A DNA stretch of 64,000 nucleotides from Sulfitobacter sp. CW3 (GTDB taxonomy: Bacteria > Pseudomonadota > Alphaproteobacteria > Rhodobacterales > Rhodobacteraceae). The stretch lies in contig NZ_JAHXRL010000001.1 in NCBI RefSeq assembly GCF_019392245.1, forward strand, positions 682,001-746,000. The letters run 5' to 3'. Below are positions 17,976 through 26,994 of this stretch, piece after piece (within the stretch, counting starts at the first letter, position 1; the number at the start of each line of letters is the position of its first letter). The notes below the pieces were generated by a model that saw nothing but the letters and a program-made list of their open reading frames with translations, ran no database searches and was not told where the DNA came from. Position numbers and translations under genes: made by a program.

Positions 17976-18008
17976 AGCGAATGTCCCTTTTTCTCCTGGG
18001 TGGCCGAC

Positions 18009-18029
18009 TTATCCCCAGCTTTATCCACA
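18009..18029 (+). promoter_or_regulatory. Pair of DnaA-box-like sites
   Basis: TTATCCACA at 18021-18029 is a perfect match to the DnaA box TTATNCACA. TTATCCCCA at 18009-18017 differs from it by one base. They lie three bases apart in the same orientation, about 35-55 bases upstream of the minus-strand HTH gene. Confidence 0.6.
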
Positions 18030-18224
18030 CAACCTACGGATGGACTGGTTACACGTTTGTTAAAATTCGACCGCTCCAGTCATCATTGTTTCTAATTCGT
18101 AAACAGCCGTAACCGGCCCGTTCGGAGGGATCAAAAGCGACGCAACGGATGAAAAATTCGTGGGATGGTTGGGCTCTCTCTGCGACAGCCGTGGAGAGGT
18201 TCAAACCTTTAAGGATCTGAAAAC

Positions 18225-18521
18225 GTGCAAGATATTATCTCCCGTCTCAACACATTACACCGTCCATCCCTGCTCATGCGTGCGGCCCGCATCGGCGCAG
18301 AAAGCTATCGCCGGACCAGCCATTTGCGTCGCTTGCTTGGGTGCAGCGCCCTGCCGCGCAGTGGGCCCGCGTTAATGCATCTGATTGAAATCGAGGCAGA
18401 ACTGAACGACCAAAGAAAAATGGCGGACGCAAGCTATTGCTTGGTCCGCCATGTCGAAGTGGTTATCGCTATGATCGGCGAGGCGCGCGTCTTGCGCAAC
18501 AGCCCCGATCAGATCACATAA
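18225..18521 (+). CDS. Small conserved protein, resembles DUF6477 family
   Basis: The 98-residue protein begins at GTG (18225) with AAGGA nine bases upstream. Its N-terminus, MQDIISRLNTLHRPSLLMRAAR, then SYRRTSHLRRLLG, matches my memory of the DUF6477 family restricted to Rhodobacterales. It is rich in Arg and Leu and probably helical, with no membrane segment. It diverges from the DUF6456-like gene across a 249-base promoter region carrying DnaA-like boxes. Its 3' end overlaps the convergent mttB homologue by eight bases. The function is unknown. Confidence 0.7.
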   Translation: MQDIISRLNTLHRPSLLMRAARIGAESYRRTSHLRRLLGCSALPRSGPALMHLIEIEAELNDQRKMADASYCLVRHVEVVIAMIGEARVLRNSPDQIT

Positions 18522-20052
18522 AGCTGTCTGGTTCCGCCGCTTTACGCTCTGCCACAAATGCGTCCAATGCCTCGCGGATCGCGGGGTCCATGGGGGGCTG
18601 GACATAGTCGCCCAACAGCTTTTCAACCCGCGCCGTCGCAAGGGTTTGGGTGTCCCGCGCCCCCTCATCCGACCAGGTTTCGAACGGTTTGTAATCCAAC
18701 AGATCGGATTTCCAGAATGCCTGCTTAAAGTTGGCTTGCGTATGCGCACAGCCCAGATAGTGCCCGCCGGGCCCGACTTCGCGAATGGCGTCCATCGCTT
18801 GGGCGTTCTCGTCCATCTCAATGCCACGCGCCAGATGATGCAACGTGCCCAACTGGTCCGCATCCATGACGAATTTCTCGAATGAACTGACCAACCCACC
18901 TTCCAGCCAACCACATGCGTGCAGCATAAAGTTCACGCCGGACAGCAGGCCCATGTTCAGGCTGTTCGCTGTCTCGTAGGCGGCCTGCGCGTCGGGCAGT
19001 TTCGACCCGCAGAATGATCCCGACGACCGGAACGGCAGCTTCATCCGCCGCGCCAACTGCCCTGCGCCATAGGTGATATGCGCAGCCTCGGGCGTCCCAA
19101 ATGTGGGCGCGCCCGAGTTCATATCGATCGACGTTACAAAGGCCCCGAAAATAACCGGCGCACCTTTACGGACCAACTGGGAATAAGCGATGCCCGCCAT
19201 CACTTCAGCCAGGACCTGCGTCAGCGTACCGGCCACAGAGACCGGTGCCATCGCGCCACCCACAATAAAGGGCGAAATGATCGAGGCTTGGTTATTCTCA
19301 GCGAATACTTTCAGCGCACCCATCATGACATCGTCAAATGTCATGGGTGAGTTAATGTTGATCAACGATGTCATCACCGTGTTTTGCTGCACAAAATCGG
19401 CACCAAACAGGATGTTACACATATCTACCGAATCCTGCGCGCGGCTTGGCTCGGTCACGGACCCCATAAACGGTTTGTCGCTCAGGGTCATGTGGGCATG
19501 CAGCATGTCCAGATGGCGCTTGTTCACCGGCACGTCGGTCGGCTCGCAAACGGTGCCGCCGGAATGGTGCAACCACTTGGACATATAGCCCAGTTTCACG
19601 AATTTGTTGAAATCATCCATCGTGGCATAGCGGCGCCCCCCGGCGGCATCACGCACAAAGGGCGGTCCATATACAGGTGCCAACACCAGATTGCGGCCCC
19701 CGATTACAACATTACGGTCGGGATTGCGGGCATGCTGGGTGAATTCAGACGGGGCCGTCTTACACAATTCGCGCGCCAGCCCGCGTGGAATACGTACACG
19801 GTCGCCGGTCACTGTGGCCCCGGCGGCACGCCACAACTCCAACGCTTCGGGGTTGTCCGGGAAATTGACGCCGATTTCTTCCAGAACGATATCCGCGTTG
19901 CGCTCGATGATCTCTAACGATTCTTCGGTCAATATCTCGAAGTTCGGGATATTGCGCTCGATATACTTTGCAGTCTCAAAGGATACGGCCGACCGCTCCG
20001 CCCGCCGTGCGGCTCCACCGCCGCCACGCCCACGTCTTGCTGATTCCGCCAT
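18514..20052 (-). CDS. MttB-family trimethylamine/quaternary-amine methyltransferase homologue, no pyrrolysine
   Basis: The 512-residue protein belongs to the MttB superfamily, which moves methyl groups from methylated amines to a corrinoid protein. Recognisable segments are RAAGATVTGDRVRIPRGL, LVLAPVYGPPFVRD, and the active-site region SGSFCGSKLPDAQAAYE. The frame contains no amber codon, so it lacks the pyrrolysine of true MttB, as in glycine-betaine-type homologues. The N-terminus is Arg/Gly-rich and may be disordered. No corrinoid protein or activase gene is near. The substrate is unknown; marine Rhodobacteraceae carry many paralogues. Confidence 0.85.
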   Translation of the reverse strand: MAESARRGRGGGGAARRAERSAVSFETAKYIERNIPNFEILTEESLEIIERNADIVLEEIGVNFPDNPEALELWRAAGATVTGDRVRIPRGLARELCKTAPSEFTQHARNPDRNVVIGGRNLVLAPVYGPPFVRDAAGGRRYATMDDFNKFVKLGYMSKWLHHSGGTVCEPTDVPVNKRHLDMLHAHMTLSDKPFMGSVTEPSRAQDSVDMCNILFGADFVQQNTVMTSLININSPMTFDDVMMGALKVFAENNQASIISPFIVGGAMAPVSVAGTLTQVLAEVMAGIAYSQLVRKGAPVIFGAFVTSIDMNSGAPTFGTPEAAHITYGAGQLARRMKLPFRSSGSFCGSKLPDAQAAYETANSLNMGLLSGVNFMLHACGWLEGGLVSSFEKFVMDADQLGTLHHLARGIEMDENAQAMDAIREVGPGGHYLGCAHTQANFKQAFWKSDLLDYKPFETWSDEGARDTQTLATARVEKLLGDYVQPPMDPAIREALDAFVAERKAAEPDSFM

Positions 20053-20251
20053 GTTATTTTCCTTTTCGCCAAATCTGCCGCCTAGCTACCCCATTCTTCG
20101 GGGCGGTTTCACGCGGATAACGGCTTTAGACGTCAAAAACCGACATTGTCCGCCTCTCTCCGCTTCTCTGGCTTAAAAATATCCCGGGGGTCTGGGGGCT
20201 GGCCCCCAGTCCTCTCTTGCCACGCGGGCCATCCGCCCATAATCAGTCTGC
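20053..20251. other. Divergent intergenic region with GC-rich hairpin
   Basis: This 199-base gap lies between mttB and guaA. A seven-base stem, CTGGGGG / CCCCCAG, with loop CTGG sits at 20192-20209, preceded by AAAAATATCCCGGGGGT, which resembles the sequence beside the hairpin after mnmA. The rest must contain promoters for both genes; I could not locate them. Confidence 0.45.
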
Positions 20252-21814
20252 ATGACAGATATCTCCCATGACCGCCTTCTCATCATCGACTTCGGCAGCC
20301 AGGTCACCCAGCTGATCGCCCGCCGTTTGCGTGAACTCAATGTGTTTTGCGAAATTCATCCGTTCAACACGGTGGATGACGCCTTCCTCAAGGAATTTGA
20401 TCCCAAAGCGGTGATCTTCTCCGGCGGGCCGTCTTCGGTGTTTGCCGAAGGCGCACCAATGCCGCCGCAATCGGTGTTCGATCTGGGCGTGCCGATCCTA
20501 GGCATTTGCTATGGCCAGCAGGTGATGATGCATTGCCTCGGCGGCAAGGTAGAGCGCGGCCATGGCACTGCGGAATTCGGCCGTGCCTTTGTTACGCCCA
20601 CTGCGGCAAAGCTTGATCTGCTCGAGGGTTGGTTCACCACAGAGCGTGAACAGGTCTGGATGAGCCACGGTGACCACGTCAGCGCCATCGCCCCCGGCTT
20701 TGAGGTCTACGGCACCTCGCCCAACGCACCCTTTGCCATTACCGGTGACGCGTCGCGTCATTTCTACGCCGTGCAATTCCACCCCGAGGTGCACCACACC
20801 CCGAACGGGGCCAAACTGTACGAGAATTTTGTCAAACTGGCAGGGTTCAAGGGCGACTGGACCATGCGCGCCTACCGCGAGGAAGCCATTGCCGCGATTC
20901 GCGAACAGGTCGGCGACGCCAAGGTGATCTGCGGTTTGTCGGGCGGTGTTGATTCGTCCGTTGCCGCCGTGCTGATCCACGAGGCCATCGGCGACCAGCT
21001 GACCTGCGTCTTTGTCGACCACGGGTTGCTGCGCAAAGGCGAATCCGAAGAAGTCGTGAAAATGTTCCGCGACAATTATAACATGCCGCTGATCCACGCG
21101 GACGAACAGGAACTGTTCCTGGGCGAATTGGACGGGGTTTCCGACCCTGAAACCAAACGCAAGATCATCGGCAAGCTGTTCATCGACGTGTTCCAGAAAC
21201 ACGCGACCGCCGTGGGCGATGCCAAGTTTCTGGCCCAAGGGACGCTGTACCCTGATGTGATCGAATCTGTCTCCTTTTCGGGCGGGCCTTCTGTCACCAT
21301 TAAATCCCACCACAATGTCGGCGGTTTGCCGGAAAAGATGGGTCTGAAACTGGTCGAACCCCTGCGCGAGCTGTTCAAGGACGAGGTCCGCGCCTTGGGC
21401 CGTGAATTGGGTCTGCCCACCAGCTTTATCGGGCGTCACCCGTTTCCCGGTCCCGGTCTGGCCATTCGTTGCCCCGGTGAGATTACCCGCGAGAAACTGG
21501 CGATCCTGCGCGAGGCAGATGCTGTTTATATCGATCAAATTCGTAAGCATAATCTGTATGACGAAATCTGGCAGGCCTTTGTGGCGATCCTACCCGTGCG
21601 CACCGTCGGTGTGATGGGCGACGGGCGCACCTATGATTTTGCCTGCGCCTTGCGTGCGGTGACGTCTGTTGATGGCATGACAGCGGATTACTATCCGTTC
21701 ACACATGATTTCCTTGGTGAAACGGCAACACGTATCATCAACGAAGTTCCGGGCATTAACCGGGTCACTTATGACATCACATCCAAACCTCCCGGCACGA
21801 TTGAATGGGAATAA
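20252..21814 (+). CDS. guaA: GMP synthase (glutamine-hydrolysing)
   Basis: GuaA converts XMP to GMP using glutamine and ATP. The N-terminal class I amidotransferase domain has the catalytic cysteine in [11 protein letters not shown] and His/Glu in QFHPEVHHT. The ATP pyrophosphatase domain has the PP-loop [15 protein letters not shown]. The C-terminal dimerisation domain ends [12 protein letters not shown], the standard GuaA terminus. At 520 residues it is full length. It appears to stand alone, followed 58 bases later by an EamA transporter. Confidence 0.97.
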   Translation: MTDISHDRLLIIDFGSQVTQLIARRLRELNVFCEIHPFNTVDDAFLKEFDPKAVIFSGGPSSVFAEGAPMPPQSVFDLGVPILGICYGQQVMMHCLGGKVERGHGTAEFGRAFVTPTAAKLDLLEGWFTTEREQVWMSHGDHVSAIAPGFEVYGTSPNAPFAITGDASRHFYAVQFHPEVHHTPNGAKLYENFVKLAGFKGDWTMRAYREEAIAAIREQVGDAKVICGLSGGVDSSVAAVLIHEAIGDQLTCVFVDHGLLRKGESEEVVKMFRDNYNMPLIHADEQELFLGELDGVSDPETKRKIIGKLFIDVFQKHATAVGDAKFLAQGTLYPDVIESVSFSGGPSVTIKSHHNVGGLPEKMGLKLVEPLRELFKDEVRALGRELGLPTSFIGRHPFPGPGLAIRCPGEITREKLAILREADAVYIDQIRKHNLYDEIWQAFVAILPVRTVGVMGDGRTYDFACALRAVTSVDGMTADYYPFTHDFLGETATRIINEVPGINRVTYDITSKPPGTIEWE

Positions 21815-21844
21815 TGACCAAAAGAGTTTCTTTGCCTTCGGCGA

Positions 21845-21869
21845 GGATTTTAGTCCATTTGGAAAATAG
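21845..21869 (-). repeat. Dispersed intergenic repeat A, copy 1
   Basis: The minus strand reads CTATTTTCC, then AAATGGACTAAAATCC. The same sequence, with one T fewer, occurs on the plus strand at 44158-44181 after mnmA. Both copies lie immediately downstream of a stop codon region. Confidence 0.6.
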
Positions 21870-21872
21870 ACT

Positions 21873-22736
21873 GTGAGCCCAACATTCAAGGCAGCGCTTT
21901 GGATGATTGGGTCGATCAGTTCGTTCTCAGCGATGGCCGTCGCTGGGCGCGAACTGTCCGGTATCTACGATACTTTCGAGATTATGATGTACCGCTCTGC
22001 GGTTGGGGTTCTGGTGGTTGTGACGCTGGCCTTTGCCACAGGCGCTTGGCGGCAGATCAACACGCGTAACTTGGGGCTTCAGATCGGGCGCAATCTGGCG
22101 CATTTCACCGGCCAGAACCTGTGGTTCTATGCGGTGACGGTAATTCCGCTGGCGCAGGTTTTCGCGCTAGAGTTTACGTCGCCCTTGTGGGTGATCGTAC
22201 TTTCCCCGCTGATATTGGGGGAAAAACTGACCAAGATCAGGGCCTTGGCCGCGGTCATGGGATTTGTCGGGATTTTGATTGTGGCGCGGCCCACGGTCGC
22301 GGGGATTAACGCGGGTGTGATTACGGCGGCGTCTTCGGCGATTTTCTTTGCCTTTACGATCATGCTGACGAAACGTTTGACCCGCACGCAGACCATCACC
22401 ACGATCCTGTTTTATCTGACCGTGACACAGCTGGTGTTCGGGCTGGTTATGGCCGGGTATGACGGCGATATCGCGCTGCCTGACGGGGACCACGGCCCGC
22501 TTTTGCTGGTGATCGGGATCGCCGGGCTGGTGGCGCATTATTGTCTGACAAACGCGTTGTCGATTGCCCCTGCGACTGTCGTGGTGCCGATTGATTTCAT
22601 CCGTCTGCCGGTAATCGCGATCATCGGTATGCTGGTTTATGCCGAAGCATTGGATATCTGGGTTTTCGTCGGCGCGGCTATCATATTCGCCGGTAATTAC
22701 ATCAATCTGTGGTTTGAGACGCATAAATCTGCGTAA
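21873..22736 (+). CDS. EamA/DMT-family transporter
   Basis: This 287-residue inner-membrane protein has about ten hydrophobic helices in two EamA repeats; the first repeat ends near VMGFVGILIVARPTV, a typical EamA signature. Members export amino acids or metabolites, but the substrate cannot be inferred. The start is GTG at 21873, with GGA nine bases upstream; the next ATG, ten codons later, would remove part of the first helix. Confidence 0.88.
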   Translation: MSPTFKAALWMIGSISSFSAMAVAGRELSGIYDTFEIMMYRSAVGVLVVVTLAFATGAWRQINTRNLGLQIGRNLAHFTGQNLWFYAVTVIPLAQVFALEFTSPLWVIVLSPLILGEKLTKIRALAAVMGFVGILIVARPTVAGINAGVITAASSAIFFAFTIMLTKRLTRTQTITTILFYLTVTQLVFGLVMAGYDGDIALPDGDHGPLLLVIGIAGLVAHYCLTNALSIAPATVVVPIDFIRLPVIAIIGMLVYAEALDIWVFVGAAIIFAGNYINLWFETHKSA

Positions 22737-22761
22737 CCTTAACATTGCATTTAGTTGACGC

Positions 22762-22866
22762 AAGGTCATGCAAGGTTGACCTTGGGTCTTTCTTGACGGT
22801 GTCACTGCCTTGCCCTTCTAAATCGTAAAACCGCGCGCTCCACCGGGAGCCGGTTTTGACCTTGGG
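22762..22866 (+). promoter_or_regulatory. Candidate operator region upstream of the FadL-type gene
   Basis: An inverted repeat AAGGTCA (22762-22768) / TGACCTT (22777-22783) overlaps the first of two exact copies of TTGACCTTGGG (22776-22786 and 22856-22866), which are spaced exactly 80 bases apart. A stem with AAAACCG / CGGTTTT arms lies just before the second copy. The layout suggests a regulator binding the promoter and leader of the porin gene. Confidence 0.45.
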
Positions 22867-22879
22867 AGGGGTTACAATA

Positions 22880-23998
22880 ATGAAAAAGTTGATTGCAATT
22901 GCAATGCTCGCCGGCGGTGCGACCGGGGTTCAGGCGGGGGGCCTTGATCGATCGAACCAGGACGTTGGTATCATCTTTGAAAGCGGCAACCGCTTTGAGC
23001 TGAGTTTCGGTCAGATATCGCCAAGCATTGATGGGACAGATGTGCGCAGTGGTGGCCAGACGACCGGTAATATTGCCAAAGATTTCAACATCCTCAGTGG
23101 TGCCTTGCGCTATGAACTGTCCGACCAATGGTCGTTGGGTTTGGTTGTTGATGAACCGTTTGGATCGGACATCGCGTTCCCCGTGATCGCGACATCGCCA
23201 TCCTATGGCGGCACACAGGCCACCGTGGAAACCGTCGCGGTGACCGCATTGGCCCGTTACAAATTCAACGATGCCTTCAGTGTTCATGGTGGCTTGCGCT
23301 ATCAAGAGCTGAAAGCGTCGGTCACCCTGAGCGGTGCCGGCTACGGCGGTCTCAGCGGCTATCGGGGTGACTTTGCCTCGGATGGGGCTGTTGGCTATGT
23401 TGTCGGTGCGGCGTTTGAAAAGCCCGAGATCGCGTTGCGCGTTGCGCTGACGTATAACTCGAAAATCTCGCACCATGTTTCGACGACTGAAACCCTAAAT
23501 GGGGCTGCGGTTACGGCGGGGCCAAGCGATACATTGGTCGAGACACCTGAAAGCTTGAACTTGGAATTCCAGACCGGCGTCGCAAAAGACACCTTGGTAT
23601 TCGGGTCGGTTCGCTATGCGCGCCATAGTGGCACCTATGTGTCGCCGACCTTTTTCAACGCCCAGACAGGCGGCGGCAACCTGACCGACATCGAGGATTC
23701 GACCGATTATGAAATCGGTATCGGGCGCCGTATCAACGATCAGTGGTCGGGATCCGTGGCAATCGGGTATCAAGACGAACAGGGCGATGATCTTGTGTCC
23801 CCCCTGTCACCGACAGACGGCGCAACATATGTGTCGGTTGGCGCAAAATACCAAGCGACAGAGCAGTTGGATGTGTCGGTTGGTGTGCGCTATACCAAGC
23901 TGGGTGATGCGCGTGCCGCCACTAGCGGGGTAGCCCAAGCACCCTTCGCAGATAACTCAGCCGTGTCTGTGGGCGTCAAAATCGGTTACAATTTCTAA
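22880..23998 (+). CDS. FadL/OmpP1-family outer membrane protein
   Basis: This is a 372-residue beta-barrel of the long-chain fatty acid/hydrocarbon transport family. A signal peptide (MKKLIAIAMLAGGATGVQA) is followed by alternating amphipathic strands and a C-terminal terminal-strand motif ending VKIGYNF with the outer-membrane phenylalanine. It is somewhat shorter than E. coli FadL. The ATG at 22880 has a strong GGGAGGGG ribosome site; an upstream TTG frame extension is unlikely. It is followed by a clear terminator, so it is monocistronic. Uptake of hydrophobic compounds is the family role; the ligand is unknown. Confidence 0.87.
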   Translation: MKKLIAIAMLAGGATGVQAGGLDRSNQDVGIIFESGNRFELSFGQISPSIDGTDVRSGGQTTGNIAKDFNILSGALRYELSDQWSLGLVVDEPFGSDIAFPVIATSPSYGGTQATVETVAVTALARYKFNDAFSVHGGLRYQELKASVTLSGAGYGGLSGYRGDFASDGAVGYVVGAAFEKPEIALRVALTYNSKISHHVSTTETLNGAAVTAGPSDTLVETPESLNLEFQTGVAKDTLVFGSVRYARHSGTYVSPTFFNAQTGGGNLTDIEDSTDYEIGIGRRINDQWSGSVAIGYQDEQGDDLVSPLSPTDGATYVSVGAKYQATEQLDVSVGVRYTKLGDARAATSGVAQAPFADNSAVSVGVKIGYNF

Positions 23999-24021
23999 TA
24001 TCGCTGATTGCGTGTAGAACG

Positions 24022-24050
24022 GGCCCGTCGCAAAACTGCGGCGGGCTTTT
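24022..24050 (+). terminator. Rho-independent terminator of the FadL-type gene
   Basis: The stem GCCCGTCGC / GCGGCGGGC (nine pairs, one G-U) with a six-base loop is followed by TTTTGCGTTTT. It lies 24 bases after the stop codon. Confidence 0.85.
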
Positions 24051-24134
24051 GCGTTTTGGGGGTCATGGGGTGGCTAGTCTATCGGCAAGGCATTTGATAG
24101 TTAACGCAAAACGCTTGATCCAAGGACGATACTG

Positions 24135-24989
24135 ATGCTTTACCCTTCTGCTGATGCATGGCGTGCGGCCCCGCGCAAAAAGGTGCTGTTGTTTGCCATG
24201 TCGGGCCTTGGGAAAACCCATTTGGCGCATTTGTTGCGCAGCAATGGCGATTGGTTCCACTATTCCATCGATTACCGTATCGGCACCCGGTATCTGGGTG
24301 AAACCATCGCCGATAACGCCAAGGCCGAGGCGATGAAGGTACCGTTTCTGCGCGATTTACTGCTAAGCGACAGCATTTATATCGGGTCGAACATCACCTT
24401 TGATAACCTAAGCCCCGTCGCCACATGGCTGGGCAAACCGGGCGATCCGGCAAAAGGTGGCCTGCCCATGGCCGAATACGCCAAGCGCCAAGAGGCGTTT
24501 AAACAGGCAGAACTGTCGGCGTTGATGGATACCGCGCATTTTGCCGACCGGGCCAAGACGCTCTATGATTATCCGCACTTCATCTGTGACACGGGCGGGT
24601 CGATCTGCGAATGGGTTGATCTTGATGATGATCACGATCCGCTGATGACCGCCCTCGCCGAAGAATGTCTGCTGGTCTGGATCAAAGGGGATGATGCACA
24701 TACTCAGGAATTGATCCGCCGCTTTGACAAAGCCCCCAAACCGATGGCCTATCAGCCCGAATTTCTGGCACGGGTCTGGAGCGAATATCTAAGCGAAAAC
24801 AAGTGCAAACAAGACGATGTTGATCCTGATGCCTTTGTGCGCTGGACCTATGCCCAAGCGCTTGCCCACCGTCAGCCCCGGTACGAGGCGATGGCCCGTT
24901 GGGGCGTGACCGTGACCGCTGATCAAGTGGCCGCGCTGACCTGCGAAGACGATTTTGTCGAATTGATTGCCGAGGCGATGGAAGCCTGA
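24135..24989 (+). CDS. P-loop ATPase/kinase-like protein of unknown function
   Basis: The 284-residue cytosolic protein has an N-terminal nucleotide-binding loop, [17 protein letters not shown], preceded by a hydrophobic strand. Conserved-looking segments follow: [17 protein letters not shown] and [21 protein letters not shown], the second placed where a Walker B or substrate-binding strand might be. No known family name comes to mind beyond 'ATPase'. It begins after the porin terminator and has its own space for a promoter. metA follows at 77 bases, possibly in the same transcript. Confidence 0.7.
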   Translation: MLYPSADAWRAAPRKKVLLFAMSGLGKTHLAHLLRSNGDWFHYSIDYRIGTRYLGETIADNAKAEAMKVPFLRDLLLSDSIYIGSNITFDNLSPVATWLGKPGDPAKGGLPMAEYAKRQEAFKQAELSALMDTAHFADRAKTLYDYPHFICDTGGSICEWVDLDDDHDPLMTALAEECLLVWIKGDDAHTQELIRRFDKAPKPMAYQPEFLARVWSEYLSENKCKQDDVDPDAFVRWTYAQALAHRQPRYEAMARWGVTVTADQVAALTCEDDFVELIAEAMEA

Positions 24990-25065
24990 CCCTTGGCAGC
25001 AGTGCCCGCGCGCTCTATCTACTGAGAACCCCTTTCTAGACGTTGTTTCAAGTTGGAATTTACCT

Positions 25066-25983
25066 ATGCCGATCAAGCTCCCCTCGGACCTGCCTGCCTA
25101 TGACGTGCTCACGCGCGAGGGGGTTATGGTGCTTGATGAAGGTCAGGCTGCCAAGCAGGACATCCGCCCGCTGCGCATCGCCCTGCTGAACCTGATGCCG
25201 AAAAAAATCCAGACGGAAAACCAGTTTGCCCGCCTGATCGGGGCGACGCCTTTGCAGATTGAATTCAGCCTACTGCGCATGTCTGACCACCAATCGCGCA
25301 ACACGGCGGCCGAGCATATGGAAAGCTTTTACCGTCCAGTGTCTGAAGTGTGGGACGAAAAATTCGATGGCTTGATCATCACAGGTGCGCCGATCGAGCA
25401 TATGGATTTTGACGACGTCACCTATTGGGATGAGCTGAGCCAGGTGATGGATTGGACCCAAACCAACGTGCATTCGACATTTGGCGTCTGCTGGGGTGGC
25501 ATGGCGATGATCAACCATTTCCATGGCGTGAAAAAGCACATGCTGGATCACAAGGCATTTGGCTGTTTCAGGCATAGTAACCTGGTGCCATCATCGCCGT
25601 ATCTGCGTGGTTTTTCAGACGATTGCGTGGTGCCAGTCAGCCGCTGGACCGAAATGCGCGCGGCGGAGGTCGAGGCCGTGCCGGGCTTGAATATTCTGCT
25701 GGGCAGCAACGAGGTCGGGCCCTGTCTGGTCGAGGATGCGGCGCACCGCGCGCTGTATATCTTTAACCACTTTGAATATGATCGCGACACGTTGAAAGAC
25801 GAATATGACCGCGACGTCGAAGCGGGCGTGCCGATCAATGTGCCGGGTAATTACTACCCCGACGACGACCCGACACAGGTACCGCTGAACAGGTGGCGCA
25901 GCCATGCGCATCTGCTTTATGGCAATTGGATCAACGAAATTTACCAAACCACGCATTTTGATATCTCCAAAATTGGCACCTAA
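25066..25983 (+). CDS. metA: Homoserine O-acyltransferase MetA, acetyl-type
   Basis: MetA activates homoserine for methionine synthesis. The 305-residue protein has the catalytic cysteine in [17 protein letters not shown] and the glutamate/histidine pair in the C-terminal half (FNHFEYD). The acyl-specificity position in [13 protein letters not shown] is Glu, where E. coli MetA has Gly. Published work on this family ties Glu there to acetyl-CoA use, so homoserine O-acetyltransferase is the better name. I start at the ATG at 25066 rather than the open frame from 24967 because the family begins MPIKLPxxLPA. No SAM riboswitch is visible upstream. Confidence 0.92.
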   Translation: MPIKLPSDLPAYDVLTREGVMVLDEGQAAKQDIRPLRIALLNLMPKKIQTENQFARLIGATPLQIEFSLLRMSDHQSRNTAAEHMESFYRPVSEVWDEKFDGLIITGAPIEHMDFDDVTYWDELSQVMDWTQTNVHSTFGVCWGGMAMINHFHGVKKHMLDHKAFGCFRHSNLVPSSPYLRGFSDDCVVPVSRWTEMRAAEVEAVPGLNILLGSNEVGPCLVEDAAHRALYIFNHFEYDRDTLKDEYDRDVEAGVPINVPGNYYPDDDPTQVPLNRWRSHAHLLYGNWINEIYQTTHFDISKIGT

Positions 25984-25986
25984 CCC

Positions 25987-26946
25987 ATGCTGACATCTGT
26001 CCTGCTGATTGTGGGGCTGGTGGCCCTTGTCCAATGGCGTGCCCACCGGCGCGAGGCCGCGGCGAATGCGCAATATCCCCCCATCGGGGATCTGCTGGAT
26101 GTGGGCGGCACAATGGTGCATGCCTTGGTACGGGGCAGCGGGCCTGATCTGGTGTTGATCCACGGCGCATCGGGCAACATGCGCGATTTCACCTTTGATA
26201 TGGTCGATGAACTTGCATGCCGGTACCGCGTGATCCTGTTCGACCGCCCCGGCCTTGGCTGGACCGACGTTTTGCCGAAACACGCCGGCGCGTGGAACAA
26301 AAACGCCGCCTCGCCCGCTGATCAAGCGGCACTGTTGCAACAAGCGGCGGATCAACTGGGCGTCCATAACCCAATCGTTTTGGGCCATTCTTATGGCGGC
26401 GCTGTCGCCTTGGCTTGGGGCTTGGCGCGACCCGATCAGACCAGCGCGCTCGTCCTTGTCTCTGCCGTGTCCGAGGAATGGCCCGGCACCCTTGGCTGGC
26501 AATATCAGCTGACCGGTTCAACCCTTGGCGGCGGGCTGTTGATCCCTGTCATCACCGGCTTTTGGCCCGAAAAACTGGTGCAACACAGCATCGACAGCAT
26601 CTTTGAGCCTCAGCCCAGCCCGGCAGGATATATCCATCATATCGGCCCCGACCTTGCCCTGCGCCGCGTATCGATGCGGGCCAATTCCCAGCAGGTGAAT
26701 TCGCTTTTGCCCCATATCAAGGGAATGGTCCCGCGCTACAGCACCCTGACCATGCCGGTCGAGGTGATCCACGGCACCGCAGATACGATTGTTCCGATGG
26801 ATATTCACGCCAAGGTCCTGATGACGCAGCTGCCCGACGCCCATCTGACCACCCTGCCCGGCATTGGCCATATGCCGCAGCATGTTGAACCCTGTGCCGT
26901 TTTCGACGCGATTGACCGCGCAGCCGCGCGTGCGGGTTTGCGCTAG
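25987..26946 (+). CDS. Alpha/beta hydrolase
   Basis: The 319-residue protein has an N-terminal hydrophobic segment (MLTSVLLIVGLVALVQW), probably a membrane anchor or signal, then an alpha/beta-hydrolase domain. Catalytic elements visible are the oxyanion LIHGASGNMRDF, the nucleophile elbow LGHSYGGAVAL with its serine, an acidic residue around VIHGTADTIVP, and the histidine in LPGIGHMPQH. It starts three bases after the metA stop and is probably cotranscribed. The substrate is unknown. Confidence 0.88.
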   Translation: MLTSVLLIVGLVALVQWRAHRREAAANAQYPPIGDLLDVGGTMVHALVRGSGPDLVLIHGASGNMRDFTFDMVDELACRYRVILFDRPGLGWTDVLPKHAGAWNKNAASPADQAALLQQAADQLGVHNPIVLGHSYGGAVALAWGLARPDQTSALVLVSAVSEEWPGTLGWQYQLTGSTLGGGLLIPVITGFWPEKLVQHSIDSIFEPQPSPAGYIHHIGPDLALRRVSMRANSQQVNSLLPHIKGMVPRYSTLTMPVEVIHGTADTIVPMDIHAKVLMTQLPDAHLTTLPGIGHMPQHVEPCAVFDAIDRAAARAGLR

Positions 26947-26994
26947 GGGCCGGAACGCTTCATAACAAGATAACAACACCATCAGGAGGCCGCC

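Noticed and set aside
20498..21550. Long antisense open frame (350 codons) within guaA
   Set aside because: It lies wholly inside a highly conserved gene on the opposite strand; the peptide is His/Gln/Arg-rich, as expected from a GC-rich shadow frame.
24990..25065. SAM riboswitch before metA
   Set aside because: The leader is only 76 bases and does not contain the conserved SAM-II pseudoknot sequences.
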